Notes: generated by a model not told the origin, from the letters alone. DNA of 64,000 bases from Pseudobdellovibrionaceae bacterium (GCA_022843825.1 JALHMX010000005.1:88258-152257); one strand, 5' to 3'; counted from the first letter of the stretch, positions 45,852 to 55,219 are shown. Program-made: numbers and translations.

Positions 45852-46823
45852 TTGGAGCATTTTTTTTCATCCGTTTCGGTGGCCCCTACATGGCTGTGGC
45901 TGGGATTTTCTGTAGGGATTTTCATATTACTAGCAATTGACCTGAGTTTGTTTGGAAAGGGAAAAAAGATTTCCCAAAAAAAAGCCTTAGTTGAAAGCGC
46001 TCTTTGGATCAGTGTAGCACTCATATTCAACGCTTGGTTTGCTTACGCCTATGGCAAGCAACTTGGCATTGAGTTTCTAACTGGGTACCTCGTCGAGAAA
46101 AGTCTTAGCGTAGATAATCTTTTTATTATTTTACTTATCTTTAGCTCATTTAAAATACCATCCCAATATCAGCATCGCGTTCTTTTCTACGGCGTTTTAG
46201 GCGCAGTCTTCTTCCGTGCGTTTTTTATTATTGTCGGCGCCCAGCTTATACATATGTTTCACTGGATCCTATATGTTTTTGGGGGTGTTTTAGTAATTAC
46301 TGCTGTAAAACTTTTGCGCGACTCGGACGACCATATTGATGCTCAAGATAATTGGTCACTCCGCTTAATGAAAAAAGTTATCCCTGCAACCAATAAATTT
46401 AATGAACATAAATTTTTCTTGGTTGAAAACGGAGTAAGGAAAGCTACGCCCTTGTTCATGGCACTTATCGTGATTGAAGTCACTGATATCGTTTTTGCCG
46501 TGGACTCCATCCCCGCAGTTTTTGCGATTACGCGAGATGCTTTCGTTGCCTTTGCCTCTAATATCTTAGCGGTATTGGGTCTGCGAGCCCTTTACTTTGT
46601 ACTTGCTGATTGGGTTTCTAAGTTGCGCTACCTTAAACCTGGATTGGCAGCCGTTTTGGGTTTTATTGGTATTAAAATGCTATTAATAGACCTATTTAAA
46701 ATCCCAAGCTGGGTCTCCCTATTGGTTATATTCTCGATACTGACGACGGCTGCAGGCAGCTCATGGTATGTCGCTAGAATAGAAGATCGAAAAAAACAAA
46801 AGACTGATCCTTTTGAGGGGTAA
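45852..46823 (+). CDS. TerC-family membrane protein, copy 1
   Basis: 323 residues, starting at a TTG with GGAGG upstream. About nine transmembrane helices. The acidic membrane motifs EFLTGYLVEKSLSVDNLF and EVTDIVFAVDSIPAVFA are the TerC/Alx signature. Family members are linked to metal (Mn) export or tellurite resistance and pH response. A second copy lies at 58502. Sits between lipoprotein paralogs 1 and 2. Confidence 0.88.
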   Translation: MEHFFSSVSVAPTWLWLGFSVGIFILLAIDLSLFGKGKKISQKKALVESALWISVALIFNAWFAYAYGKQLGIEFLTGYLVEKSLSVDNLFIILLIFSSFKIPSQYQHRVLFYGVLGAVFFRAFFIIVGAQLIHMFHWILYVFGGVLVITAVKLLRDSDDHIDAQDNWSLRLMKKVIPATNKFNEHKFFLVENGVRKATPLFMALIVIEVTDIVFAVDSIPAVFAITRDAFVAFASNILAVLGLRALYFVLADWVSKLRYLKPGLAAVLGFIGIKMLLIDLFKIPSWVSLLVIFSILTTAAGSSWYVARIEDRKKQKTDPFEG

Positions 46824-46827
46824 TACA

Positions 46828-46863
46828 AGTGTATTAAATTGAGATTACTCAATTTAATACACT
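46828..46863. repeat. Perfect 16-bp inverted repeat
   Basis: Arms at 46828-46843 and 46848-46863 are exact complements (AGTGTATTAAATTGAG and CTCAATTTAATACACT), loop ATTA. Immediately after the TerC stop, AT-rich, without a T run. A terminator, an mRNA stability hairpin or a protein-binding site are all possible. Confidence 0.6.
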
Positions 46864-46921
46864 GTCTAAAAAAACGCTTTTTTACTATATTTTTCCATAG
46901 GTTATTCCGATATGGGAGTGT

Positions 46922-48070
46922 ATGGAAAAGCAAATACTAAACAAAATTGTGCTATTTATTATCACGATAAGTCTATTAAGCGCTTGTAAAAAGGGAGATG
47001 GCTTTGCGCCGTTTGAATCCGTTTCTGTAGGTGAAGGTTTCGAGCTGGTCTACGGCAGCTCTCCAACAGATCGCCAAGCCTTTGAAGCTCGCCGTACGGG
47101 AAGTTCCCCGCCAACATTTGCTGATGTACTTACCCGTTGGAGACGTTTTTCAGGAACTTTTTATTATCCAACATTAGCATCTATTATTGCAGACCCGGCC
47201 TATTGCCAAACGACAATGGACGGAAACGGTGTCTGGGCCAATTCGGTCGCCCCCAACCCGATCGTTAATCCAAATACTGCAGGGGCATGTAATACCCCTT
47301 CGATGAATTCACTTTCTTGGGTTTTCCTTAATGGACCTGACCGATTACACAATATTCAAAATACCAATAACTATAATGGTTTTTTTAGCGCTATTAAATT
47401 TGATAATTATATCGCCGAAGCCACCCTTTCTTCGAGCAATGGGGATGATGACGCTATTGGCGTAACAATCGCGGTGTACGTCGATGGTTCAAATAATATT
47501 CATACTTTAACTGCTTACAGAACTCATGGCGGTTTTCCTCCGCCCAGTTTAGGATGGGGTATAGTTCACAAAACCAATAACACTGTAATACGCACGATTG
47601 GAAACAAATCTGTTGGTGGAACTTTTGGCGGATGGAGTGGACGAAACTCGCAGATTCGCATTGAGCGCACAGGTGATATCGTTAGGGCCTTTGCCAGTCC
47701 TTGGACAATGGGAAACACACCTTTAGCCATTGATCCCGCTAGCGTTATCGAAATTAACCTGGCTGATCCTGCAGAAAATTTATTAGACTTTAGAGGGCCT
47801 CAGTCTTTTGGCTATGAAACTCTTAGCCAGCCGAACGCTTCATTTTCATTATTAAACTTTACGACGCCGCAAACAAATTCAGATCCAGATTTTATCTATG
47901 ATCTACACACGAACAGAGTGTACTCTAAAAACCCTTCCGGCGTTGGATATCTTTTAGTCAACGGTGCCAGTGCTATGCAAGTCCTTGGATACCCTAAAAA
48001 AGTGACTAATTTAGAAACACAGCGAGAATTTATTATTAACTCAGCAACAGCATTTGAAGAAATCTTATAA
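46922..48070 (+). CDS. Lipoprotein paralog 2 (lectin-like)
   Basis: 382 residues. Lipobox LSAC, then KKGDGFAPF. Same layout as paralogs 1 and 3: ADVLTRWRRFSGTFYYP, IQNTNNYNGFFSAIKF, then a concanavalin-like sandwich (DDAIGVTIAVYVDGS) and the C-terminal NPSGVGYLLVNGASAMQVLG region. It is much closer to paralog 3 than to paralog 1, but differs from both in the loop GNGVWANSVAPNPIVNPNTA. The next gene's ATG is 16 bp downstream. Membrane-anchored, ligand unknown. Confidence 0.7.
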   Translation: MEKQILNKIVLFIITISLLSACKKGDGFAPFESVSVGEGFELVYGSSPTDRQAFEARRTGSSPPTFADVLTRWRRFSGTFYYPTLASIIADPAYCQTTMDGNGVWANSVAPNPIVNPNTAGACNTPSMNSLSWVFLNGPDRLHNIQNTNNYNGFFSAIKFDNYIAEATLSSSNGDDDAIGVTIAVYVDGSNNIHTLTAYRTHGGFPPPSLGWGIVHKTNNTVIRTIGNKSVGGTFGGWSGRNSQIRIERTGDIVRAFASPWTMGNTPLAIDPASVIEINLADPAENLLDFRGPQSFGYETLSQPNASFSLLNFTTPQTNSDPDFIYDLHTNRVYSKNPSGVGYLLVNGASAMQVLGYPKKVTNLETQREFIINSATAFEEIL

Positions 48071-48086
48071 TTTTAGAGGGGCAACT

Positions 48087-49232
48087 ATGATAATAAAATC
48101 GTTAGTTAAAACAATATTATTACTCACTGTAATGGTTGCCTTTAGCTCTTGTAAAAAGGGCGATGGCTTTGCCCCGTTTGAATCGATTGCTGTGGGTGAA
48201 GGATTTGAGTTAGCCTACGGAAGCACCCCAACCGACCGCCTAGCCTTTGAGGCTCGCCGCACGGGAAGTTCTCCGCCGACATTTGCCGATGTTCTTACGC
48301 GCTGGAGACGCTTTTCAGGAACTTTTTATTATCCCACACTAGCTTCTATCGTTGCAGACCCCGCCAATTGCTATACTACGATGGATGGCAATGGATCCTG
48401 GTCCAATATAACAGTAGCGCCGAATATCGGCCAAAGCCCCAACACCCATACTTCTTGTAACACCCCTTCGATGAATTCACTATCTTGGGTTTTCCTCAAT
48501 GGCCCTGACCGATTACACAATATTCAGAACACCAATAATTATAATGGATTTTTCAGCGCCATTAAATTTGATCACTACATCGCTGAGGCTACCCTATCGT
48601 CAACTAATGCTGATGACGACGCCATTGGTGTAACAATCGCAGTCTATGTTGATGGCTCAAGTAATATTCATACATTAACGGCTTATCGTACTGGTGGTGG
48701 AGTTGCGCCCAATTTAGGATGGGGCCTAGTCCATAAAACAAATAACACCATCGTGCGAGTTATTGGAAACAAATCTGTCGGCGGTGGCGGCGGCTGGAAT
48801 TCGCGCAACTCAAAAATACGCATTGAGAGAACAGGTGACGTCATTAGAGCCTATGCCAGTGTTTGGACCGCAGGAGCAACTCCTTTAGATATAGACCCGG
48901 CCAGCCTTATTGAGATTAACCTGGCTGATCCAGCTGAAAATTTACTCGACTTCAGAGGGCCTCAGTCTTTCGGCTATGAAACAAGAAGTCAGCCCAACGC
49001 TTCATTTTCATTATTAAACTTTACGACGCCGCAAACAAATTCAGATCCAGACTTTATCTACGACCTGCACACGAACCGTGTGTACTCTAAAAATCCGTCT
49101 GGCATTGGATATCTTTTAGTCAACGGTGCTAGTGCTATGCAAGTTCTAGGATCGCCTCGTAAAATTATTAATCTTGAAACTCAGCGTGAATTTAATATTA
49201 CATCTGCTACCACATTCGAAGAAGTGCTTTAG
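48087..49232 (+). CDS. Lipoprotein paralog 3 (lectin-like)
   Basis: 381 residues from ATG 48087, with AGAGGGG upstream; the frame is open from 48054. Lipobox FSSC, then KKGDGFAPF. Body as in paralog 2. The loop GNGSWSNITVAPNIGQSPNT copies paralog 1 while the rest copies paralog 2, a mosaic. A run of about 55 nt near the 3' end (about 48990-49046) is identical to paralog 2, suggesting local gene conversion. Probably in one operon with paralog 2. Confidence 0.7.
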   Translation: MIIKSLVKTILLLTVMVAFSSCKKGDGFAPFESIAVGEGFELAYGSTPTDRLAFEARRTGSSPPTFADVLTRWRRFSGTFYYPTLASIVADPANCYTTMDGNGSWSNITVAPNIGQSPNTHTSCNTPSMNSLSWVFLNGPDRLHNIQNTNNYNGFFSAIKFDHYIAEATLSSTNADDDAIGVTIAVYVDGSSNIHTLTAYRTGGGVAPNLGWGLVHKTNNTIVRVIGNKSVGGGGGWNSRNSKIRIERTGDVIRAYASVWTAGATPLDIDPASLIEINLADPAENLLDFRGPQSFGYETRSQPNASFSLLNFTTPQTNSDPDFIYDLHTNRVYSKNPSGIGYLLVNGASAMQVLGSPRKIINLETQREFNITSATTFEEVL

Positions 49233-49277
49233 CCAACTTAGTTGCCTTGAGTGTATCCATAGGCTAAATTAAATCCT

Positions 49278-50162
49278 ATGACTGAAGCACAGAATGTTTT
49301 ATATCCCAACAAATCGTACACACGCGCCATCGAAAATAATTTTCAACCTCACGTGACATTATTTGTAGCTTTCTACAACAATGTTGAATTTTTTAGAAAA
49401 GTGTTTACCTCTATTGAAAATCAAAGTTTTAAAGACTTTGAGGTCATTATTTGTGATGATGGGTCCAACGCTGCGTCCGTAATGGAGATGCGTACGCTAT
49501 GTCAAAACTCACATCTTCCTGTATTGCATTTATGGCATTCCGATCGCGGTTTTTTCAAGAATGAAATTCTGAATAAAGGGATTCTTCAATCCCGAGCCGA
49601 GTATTGCATTTTTATTGATGCCGATTGCGTTTTACATAAAAATTTTATCGAAGATCACTGGAGTAATAAAGTTACAGGACATACTTTAGCCGGTCGACGC
49701 GTGAACCTAACGCCTGGCATAAGCAACAAGCTCACTTTAGACAGAATTCGATCCAATTATTTAGAAAAAAACTGGTGGTGGATTTTTATCACCATGGCCT
49801 GGATGAAGGATAATAATAGCACCAAAGGATTTCGCATTACGAATGATAAGTTCTATAAAGTTATGAATCGAAAAAACCGCGGCCTGGTTGGGTCGAATTT
49901 TTCTGTTTTTAAATCGGACCTTTATAAAGTTAATGGTTTTGATATGAGTTATCACAAGCCCGGCATTGGGGAAGATTCTGATATTGACTTTAGATTGTCG
50001 GGATTAGGCGTTACACCAATTCCTTTTTGTTTTCGAGGAATACAGTATCATCTGTATCACAAGCTACTAGATAGAGCCTCTGAAAATGAGGCTCAGTTTG
50101 ATCAGGTTATTGAAAGTAAAAAGTATATCACCGACTGCGGCCTGAAGCAGCTTAAGGGTTGA
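49278..50162 (+). CDS. Family 2 glycosyltransferase
   Basis: 294 residues. The GT-A fold is shown by VTLFVAFYNNVEFFRKVF, ICDDGSNA and the DxD motif IDADCVL at about 114-120. The C-terminal GIGEDSDIDFRLSGLG resembles the galactosyltransferase tail seen in GT7C-type domains. A cell-surface polysaccharide or LPS enzyme is likely; sugar donor unknown. Short overlap with the next gene on the opposite strand. Confidence 0.8.
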   Translation: MTEAQNVLYPNKSYTRAIENNFQPHVTLFVAFYNNVEFFRKVFTSIENQSFKDFEVIICDDGSNAASVMEMRTLCQNSHLPVLHLWHSDRGFFKNEILNKGILQSRAEYCIFIDADCVLHKNFIEDHWSNKVTGHTLAGRRVNLTPGISNKLTLDRIRSNYLEKNWWWIFITMAWMKDNNSTKGFRITNDKFYKVMNRKNRGLVGSNFSVFKSDLYKVNGFDMSYHKPGIGEDSDIDFRLSGLGVTPIPFCFRGIQYHLYHKLLDRASENEAQFDQVIESKKYITDCGLKQLKG

Positions 50163-51120
50163 TACATTTCCACCCTGCTGCTTTTTCTTCATCCGTTAAA
50201 GTGCAGCGCTCTATAGCTTCAGTACGTTTCTCTTTTTTAAAACTCCAAGTCACTCCAAATTCGTGGGCCTTTTCACTTTCGAAAGTGTTTGGGCTGTTAT
50301 TGCGACTTTTCTTTTTATACCAAAAAGAATCCAAATGTTTAAAAAAGCCGTTCTCAAATTTTGGTTTAAGATAAAATTTAGAAGCAAAAGTATTTTCAAT
50401 AATTGGCTTCTCGCCTACCGCCGTTGAGACTTTGGCTTCATCTTCAATGCTAAAAGCCAACGTAAATTTCTTATTAAGATCGTATTCGATTTCGGCACCC
50501 GGATAGGCTCCGATAAGCTCAAACCCTGAAAAGGTCGTCTGATGATCACCACGCTGAAAGTGTCTGTACCCCAACGTATGCAAACCCATCTCTAAAATTA
50601 ATCTTAATCGTGATGAACCTAACTCAATTTCTCGGGAAAACTCGGCACCAATTCCAAATACTGAAATACTAAATTTTTCTCCATCACGTAAGACTTCGGT
50701 TTTTCCAATCACCATCGCATTTTTTAAATCCGGATCAGGAATACCTTGACCAAAAATCTGACGCTTATAAGGAGTCATGTGAATTTTAAATCTGGGTACG
50801 ACATCGTAACCGTTTTCCAAACTTTCCATTCCATGGGAATGATGATCATGTCCTTTTCTCTCCCAAAGAGGTGCTTTAATCTCTACTTCGACAGAATAGG
50901 CTGTAACGTATTTTTTTCTGGTTTTGATATTTTCGTATTCAATTTCAATAGCATAATGCGGCTTATGCCCTTTTTCTTTTTCAATAATTGCAGAGACAGC
51001 GATTTCTTTTTCAACGCTTACAACAGCATTATCTTCTTTATCTGGTGGCACTTGGGCCGAAACGCCAGAACCCATAACCATTAGGGAAAATAGTAACGGA
51101 ATATTAATATATTTAAACAT
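50152..51120 (-). CDS. Exported hypothetical protein, 322 aa
   Basis: ATG at 51120 (MFKYINIPLLFSL), preceded by AAAGGGC; the frame opens earlier at 51168. Signal peptide ending VSAQ. The body is beta-rich with amphipathic strands (LRLILEMGLHTLGYRHFQRG), which could be a barrel, and the end carries CTLTDEEKAAGWKC. No family recognised. Stop overlaps the glycosyltransferase tail to tail. Confidence 0.5.
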   Translation of the reverse strand: MFKYINIPLLFSLMVMGSGVSAQVPPDKEDNAVVSVEKEIAVSAIIEKEKGHKPHYAIEIEYENIKTRKKYVTAYSVEVEIKAPLWERKGHDHHSHGMESLENGYDVVPRFKIHMTPYKRQIFGQGIPDPDLKNAMVIGKTEVLRDGEKFSISVFGIGAEFSREIELGSSRLRLILEMGLHTLGYRHFQRGDHQTTFSGFELIGAYPGAEIEYDLNKKFTLAFSIEDEAKVSTAVGEKPIIENTFASKFYLKPKFENGFFKHLDSFWYKKKSRNNSPNTFESEKAHEFGVTWSFKKEKRTEAIERCTLTDEEKAAGWKCINP

Positions 51121-51245
51121 ACGCAGCCCTTTCGCTAAAGCTAGGACTTTACTATGTGCAAATCCCAACCCCTATAAAAGAGCTTATATTTGAATACAGC
51201 GAATTTTAGTGTATAAAATTAAGACACCAGCCAAAACCAGACAGA

Positions 51246-51611
51246 TTATAACAAATCACACTTTACAGACAAAACCGAGAAAGTACCCCAGTCTTTTGTA
51301 TTATGATTATAACCACTAAAAAGTACTGATTCTACAGTTATCTTATAGTCATTATATCGTCCTTGGTCATAAAACTTAATTCCTGTCATTTTTGTCGTGT
51401 AGTAAACATCAGTAATACCCTGATCTACTCTGTCAATTCTTTCTTCCTGAGAAACAACTTCTAATCGATCGCCAATTTGACATTCATGCAAAATAGCTTG
51501 CGCTACTTTTTGATTTTGATACTCAGTAAAACTTGAATTTTTGATGATTTCATCCGCCGACGCTATTGTTGACGCTAACAATATAACTACCGATAAAAAT
51601 AAAGACTTCAT
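51246..51611 (-). CDS. Small exported hypothetical protein
   Basis: 121 residues with a signal peptide (SLFLSVVILLASTIASA). Two Cys (HECQIG and VKCDLL) could form a disulfide. AAGGAGT precedes the ATG. No recognised domain. Confidence 0.5.
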   Translation of the reverse strand: MKSLFLSVVILLASTIASADEIIKNSSFTEYQNQKVAQAILHECQIGDRLEVVSQEERIDRVDQGITDVYYTTKMTGIKFYDQGRYNDYKITVESVLFSGYNHNTKDWGTFSVLSVKCDLL

Positions 51612-51761
51612 AAAAGGACTCCTTGTAAAAAAAACGTTTCAACACCTTTATATCTAAAAAGACGAAAAGTTTCTACTCTTTCTTCGTGCGCAATATTTAT
51701 TACTTAGTTGTCAACTATTTTGACATGGGGAAAATCGGTACTTTTGCTGGTTTAACTTAAA

Positions 51762-52271
51762 CTAAGCTACATTAAGCCGTTGCCGTTTAGGCAACGTGAT
51801 AACAAACCGTGTGTTCATCGAGGCATTGTCTATATTAATCTTTCCATGATGACTTGTAACAATGCCCTGTGAAATGCTTAACCCCAAGCCCGTTCCTTTG
51901 CCAATGTCCTTGGTCGTAAAAAAAGGCTGCATCATGCGCTTTTGAACGCTGACAGGAATGCCATTACCGCTGTCTGTGACAATCAGATCAATCTCATGTT
52001 GCCTTTCAATAATTTCCACTTTGATCCATTTTTCCTTCTGGTTTTGAATGGCGTCGTAGGCATTGTTTAGTAAATTCAACAAAACCTGGGAAATTTTTAT
52101 AGAATGACATTCAATTTCTAAGGAAAGGGACGGATTAATAAATTCTAAATACACACCATGCGCACTAAATTTTTCTCGACACAAATCAAATGTATCATGT
52201 ACGACTGAATTTATATTCGTTAGCTCAAATTCTTCTTCATTTCTTTCTCGCGCAAATGTACCCCCTTTCCC
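51762..52271 (-). pseudogene. 5'-truncated sensor histidine kinase, ATPase part only
   Basis: The frame covers the linker (TFARERNEEEFELTNINSVV) and the ATP-binding domain with N box NLLNNAYDAI, G1 DSGNGIP, F box FFTTKDIGKG and G2 GTGLGLSIS. The dimerisation/phosphoacceptor domain and any sensor are missing, and a stop at 52272-52274 cuts the frame. The linker reads as normal coding sequence with no start, so the gene has lost its 5' part at about 52271. A downstream TTG at 52184 could only give a 140-residue ATPase fragment. No response regulator is adjacent. Confidence 0.65.
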
Positions 52272-52438
52272 CTATTCTTCAGTGCGCAAATTTATTTGCA
52301 GAACAAGTGCTCTCAGATGCTCATCACACAGGGCTACCTGGAGTACAAGCGATACAGTATCTTGAGAGGGTCTACCCGAACCGAATAGACCCTCTGTGCT
52401 TAACTGCTCTGAAAAAAATATTCCCTACACAAAAGTAA
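52256..52438 (+). pseudogene. Remnant of a + strand gene, possibly HD-GYP C-terminus
   Basis: A frame of about 60 codons, from ATG 52256 to a stop at 52438. It contains ILQCANLFAEQVLSDA, QAIQYLERVYPNRIDPL and TALKKIF, a pattern like the C-terminal helices of HD-GYP phosphodiesterases. No catalytic HD residues are present. Its 5' side ends where the kinase remnant on the other strand also ends. The upstream part of the frame lies over the kinase and is not coding. Family call is tentative. Confidence 0.3.
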
Positions 52439-52499
52439 TTGACTGTTCTAGACCTTAAGCCAGTAGCTGAAAAGGCTAAGAACCATTTAAAATAAAGTC

Positions 52500-53627
52500 T
52501 TGCTACAATTTTTATCTAAAACAATTTTTATTACGTTATTTTTTGCGACACCCATGGCTTTTGCTAAGGCAGCCTGTACTCCGTTTAAAGTTCACGCTGA
52601 TGTTCACCTGCCAGCACCGCCACAAATTGAAATTCCCCAAGCACTTCCATTAAATTGGGAAAGCGACATAGCCGAAAAAATTGGAGCTGTTAATACTCAA
52701 GGCGAGTTTCCCAGAATCTATAAAATTTGGCGCAAAAATAGCCCATTCAATTCAACTGAACATGAACGATACAAGTGGCTTCACTGTCTGTATTACTATG
52801 TAAGCATGGATACAGATAAAAATGGAGTACCTGATTGGGATGCGATAAGTGATCAACGCCCCGCTATGATTTTATTTCCCAAGGATTTCGATCAAGATGG
52901 AGACGGCATCCCCAATATATTTGATGCTGATCCGCTTAATTTCAATATAAAAACAAAAACCACTTCCAAAAAAATTCCTGACCACTTAAAAATAAAAAGA
53001 AGTTTAACTGCAGCGCTGCAAGAAGAATTATTTAAAAAATTCAATATTTTGGCTATAGACCATACCGATGAACATTCTCCGGTTGTATTGCAAGAACTTA
53101 TTTCTGTTCTGGAAAATGGGTTTCCTAAGGGGTTTCAGCTTAAAAATCTTCGATACATTTATGCCTTTGCCGGTCACGACCCTTCACGCAAGGTGGCGGC
53201 CTATCACGTACAGGCGCAAGCATTAAGTATTGCTGGCGTAACTTCCTATACTAAAAATAATATGCACGGTCAGAAAAAAAATGACCTTATCGCAGCGCTA
53301 ATTCACGAAATCGGCCACGCCATTTTGTTTGAAAAACTAACAGCACAAAAGCTATCGAAAATATCCGTGAAATTTGCTGATTGGAACCCTGTCGATCAAA
53401 AAACGGATTCATTTTTTGATCTGGACTTTTTCAAGCCTTATGCCTTCAAGAACTCTGGTGCTGAGCTTAGAAAAAACATAGTTTCAGAATACTCTATGAC
53501 CAATCAGCACGAATGGTTCGCTGAATCCTTAACGGCGGCTATCTTAAATAAGCTGGGTCGACAGACTAGCTATGCAAATATAAGTCACGAATTTCAACAG
53601 TTACTAGAGTCTTTAATTCAAAATTAA
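52500..53627 (+). CDS. Exported protein with HEIGH zinc motif and Ca-binding repeats
   Basis: 375 residues from the TTG at 52500, giving a signal peptide (FITLFFATPMAFAKAA). Calcium-loop motifs DTDKNGVPDWD and DQDGDGIPNIFDADP lie at about 104-144. The zinc motif IHEIGHAILFEK gives HEIGH at 269-273, and a downstream Glu in QHEWFAESL (about residue 349) could be the third ligand, as in gluzincin-type enzymes. Probably a secreted metalloprotease of unnamed family. Confidence 0.6.
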   Translation: MLQFLSKTIFITLFFATPMAFAKAACTPFKVHADVHLPAPPQIEIPQALPLNWESDIAEKIGAVNTQGEFPRIYKIWRKNSPFNSTEHERYKWLHCLYYYVSMDTDKNGVPDWDAISDQRPAMILFPKDFDQDGDGIPNIFDADPLNFNIKTKTTSKKIPDHLKIKRSLTAALQEELFKKFNILAIDHTDEHSPVVLQELISVLENGFPKGFQLKNLRYIYAFAGHDPSRKVAAYHVQAQALSIAGVTSYTKNNMHGQKKNDLIAALIHEIGHAILFEKLTAQKLSKISVKFADWNPVDQKTDSFFDLDFFKPYAFKNSGAELRKNIVSEYSMTNQHEWFAESLTAAILNKLGRQTSYANISHEFQQLLESLIQN

Positions 53628-53632
53628 GTGAA

Positions 53633-54010
53633 CTACTCAGCGTGAGACTGAATTTCCCACTTCATATGGCGCACTGGTTTTAAGCTTTTTCCCAGAGTCT
53701 TACGGCTACGCTCTTGCTTCTCTGTTTGTCTTCGAATTTGTTTCTCTAAAGCGGCGACCACATCAATCAATGCCTGTTTAACGTCTCTGTTAGACTTACT
53801 TGCTCGTATATCAGCCTGGCGTGAAACTTTAATAACTCCGGTGGCTTTATACATATTCGCCACACCTTCCGGTGTTCGCGAGCTGGCTTCCACAGTTAGA
53901 GAAATTTTATATTTATTAGGTCGCGATTCCATTCTTTTCGCCAACGCCGCACACTGTTTTTGAACGAATTGGTCTAAGGCTTTAGAGTTATCCATGTTTA
54001 CAAATTTCAT
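53633..54010 (-). CDS. HPF/RaiA-like ribosome-associated protein, copy 1
   Basis: 125 residues. A single S30AE-like domain (KFVNMDNSKALDQFVQKQ, ISLTVEASSRTPEGVANMYKA, DVKQALIDVVAALEKQIRRQ) followed by a basic tail. Such proteins bind the 30S subunit and keep ribosomes inactive in starvation. A second, more divergent copy is at 55418. The basic tail has no dimerisation domain of long HPF. AGGTAACTT precedes the ATG. Confidence 0.6.
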   Translation of the reverse strand: MKFVNMDNSKALDQFVQKQCAALAKRMESRPNKYKISLTVEASSRTPEGVANMYKATGVIKVSRQADIRASKSNRDVKQALIDVVAALEKQIRRQTEKQERSRKTLGKSLKPVRHMKWEIQSHAE

Positions 54011-54178
54011 AAGTTACCTCGAGGTGTAAGATTTTTAGATTCAGTGAAACATCAGTATCACCTCTTAAGTTGTAAGTCAAATCTGCCCGGTAAAGTGACG
54101 TTTAACTTGGAAAAAGAACTGACATAAACCTAACTTGCTTTATCTGGAGTACTTACTAAGATAAAGCTCGGAGGGTTT

Positions 54179-55144
54179 ATGTTCACTTCTTTAAGAGCTC
54201 TGCTTCTTGCCTTATCCGTAGGACTATTTGTCTTTTACACAACTCACTGTATCGCTTCGAAAATGATTCTTACGACTCAGCCCATTAATGTGCCGCCTCC
54301 AATTTTAAATACGCTAAAATCTTTTGAGCCCTCTGCTCTGGTTTACCTTCCGCATCTTCATCGCTACTTAGTTGCTAGTGATGACACCGATGAAAAAGAT
54401 ACTCCGATGGGCTTTTTGATGGATGATCACGGAAATGTGGAATCACAACCTTTATTTTTTCAAGGCCTGGAAAAAATGACAGACATTGAATCTGTGTCTG
54501 CCGATGATCAAGGCTTTCTGTATTTTATGTCGTCACAAAGCTTAAATAAAAATGGAAAAAACAAGCCGGAACGAAATCTTTTTGTCCAAGCTTCTCTCAA
54601 TGTTCAAGATATTCAAGTCATTCATCAAATTGAGTTGAGATCCATTTTAATTAACGCGATTCAAAAATCCCTTATACCTGAACTGGTCGCAATAAAAAAT
54701 AAATTAGGTACTGACCTTGATGTAGAGTCGCATTTTATTCTGAAAGGTGAGCTTTACGTGGGATTAAAAAATCCACAATCAATAGATCAAAAAGCTTTAA
54801 TTTTAAACCTGGGTGATGTTAAAAATATATTCCTTCAAAAGAAAATTTCGAATTTAAACCTTTGGCGCACAATTGATTTTTCAAAAATTTCGCCCAAGAA
54901 ATATCTTTTATCTGAAACTCTTTTAGTGCAAAAAACACTTTTCTTAGCCACCACCACAGAGTCCGGTGACGGCGCCCTTTGGACCTTGGATTTAATCTCA
55001 GGCACTTTAAATTTAATGGAAGAATTTACCGGATTCAGGCCTGAGGGCTTGTCCTATCGCCCCGCAACCAATAATCTTATGGTTGTTTTTGATCAAGGTG
55101 AATCCCCTGCTCAGTTTCTGCTGTTGAATATTGAAGGACATTGA
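54179..55144 (+). CDS. Exported beta-propeller-type protein
   Basis: 321 residues with a signal peptide (LLLALSVGLFVFYTTHCIA). Repeats of the SALVYLPHLHRYLVASDD and RPEGLSYRPATNNLMVVFD type suggest a propeller like the esterase-like phytase or SdiA-regulated group. Good ribosome site GGAGGG. Two Asp/Glu-rich loops may bind metal. Probable periplasmic or surface protein; substrate unknown. Confidence 0.55.
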   Translation: MFTSLRALLLALSVGLFVFYTTHCIASKMILTTQPINVPPPILNTLKSFEPSALVYLPHLHRYLVASDDTDEKDTPMGFLMDDHGNVESQPLFFQGLEKMTDIESVSADDQGFLYFMSSQSLNKNGKNKPERNLFVQASLNVQDIQVIHQIELRSILINAIQKSLIPELVAIKNKLGTDLDVESHFILKGELYVGLKNPQSIDQKALILNLGDVKNIFLQKKISNLNLWRTIDFSKISPKKYLLSETLLVQKTLFLATTTESGDGALWTLDLISGTLNLMEEFTGFRPEGLSYRPATNNLMVVFDQGESPAQFLLLNIEGH

Positions 55145-55157
55145 GTGTAAGAATTAA

Positions 55158-55219
55158 TGGTGCCCCGGGCCGGACTTGAACGGGCACGCCCGTGTTAACG
55201 AAGCTCAGGATTTTAAGAC
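55158..55219 (-). tRNA. Degenerate 3' fragment of tRNA-Leu(UAA), probable integration scar
   Basis: Reading the minus strand from 55219, the sequence holds the 3' part of an anticodon loop (CTTAAAA), TCCTG, a long class II variable arm, the T loop TTCAAGT and CCGGGGC-A-CCA. The T stem has one mismatch (GCCCG against CCGGC) and the 5' half is absent, so it is not functional. This matches the duplicated 3' end left by an element integrating in a tRNA gene. Confidence 0.6.
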
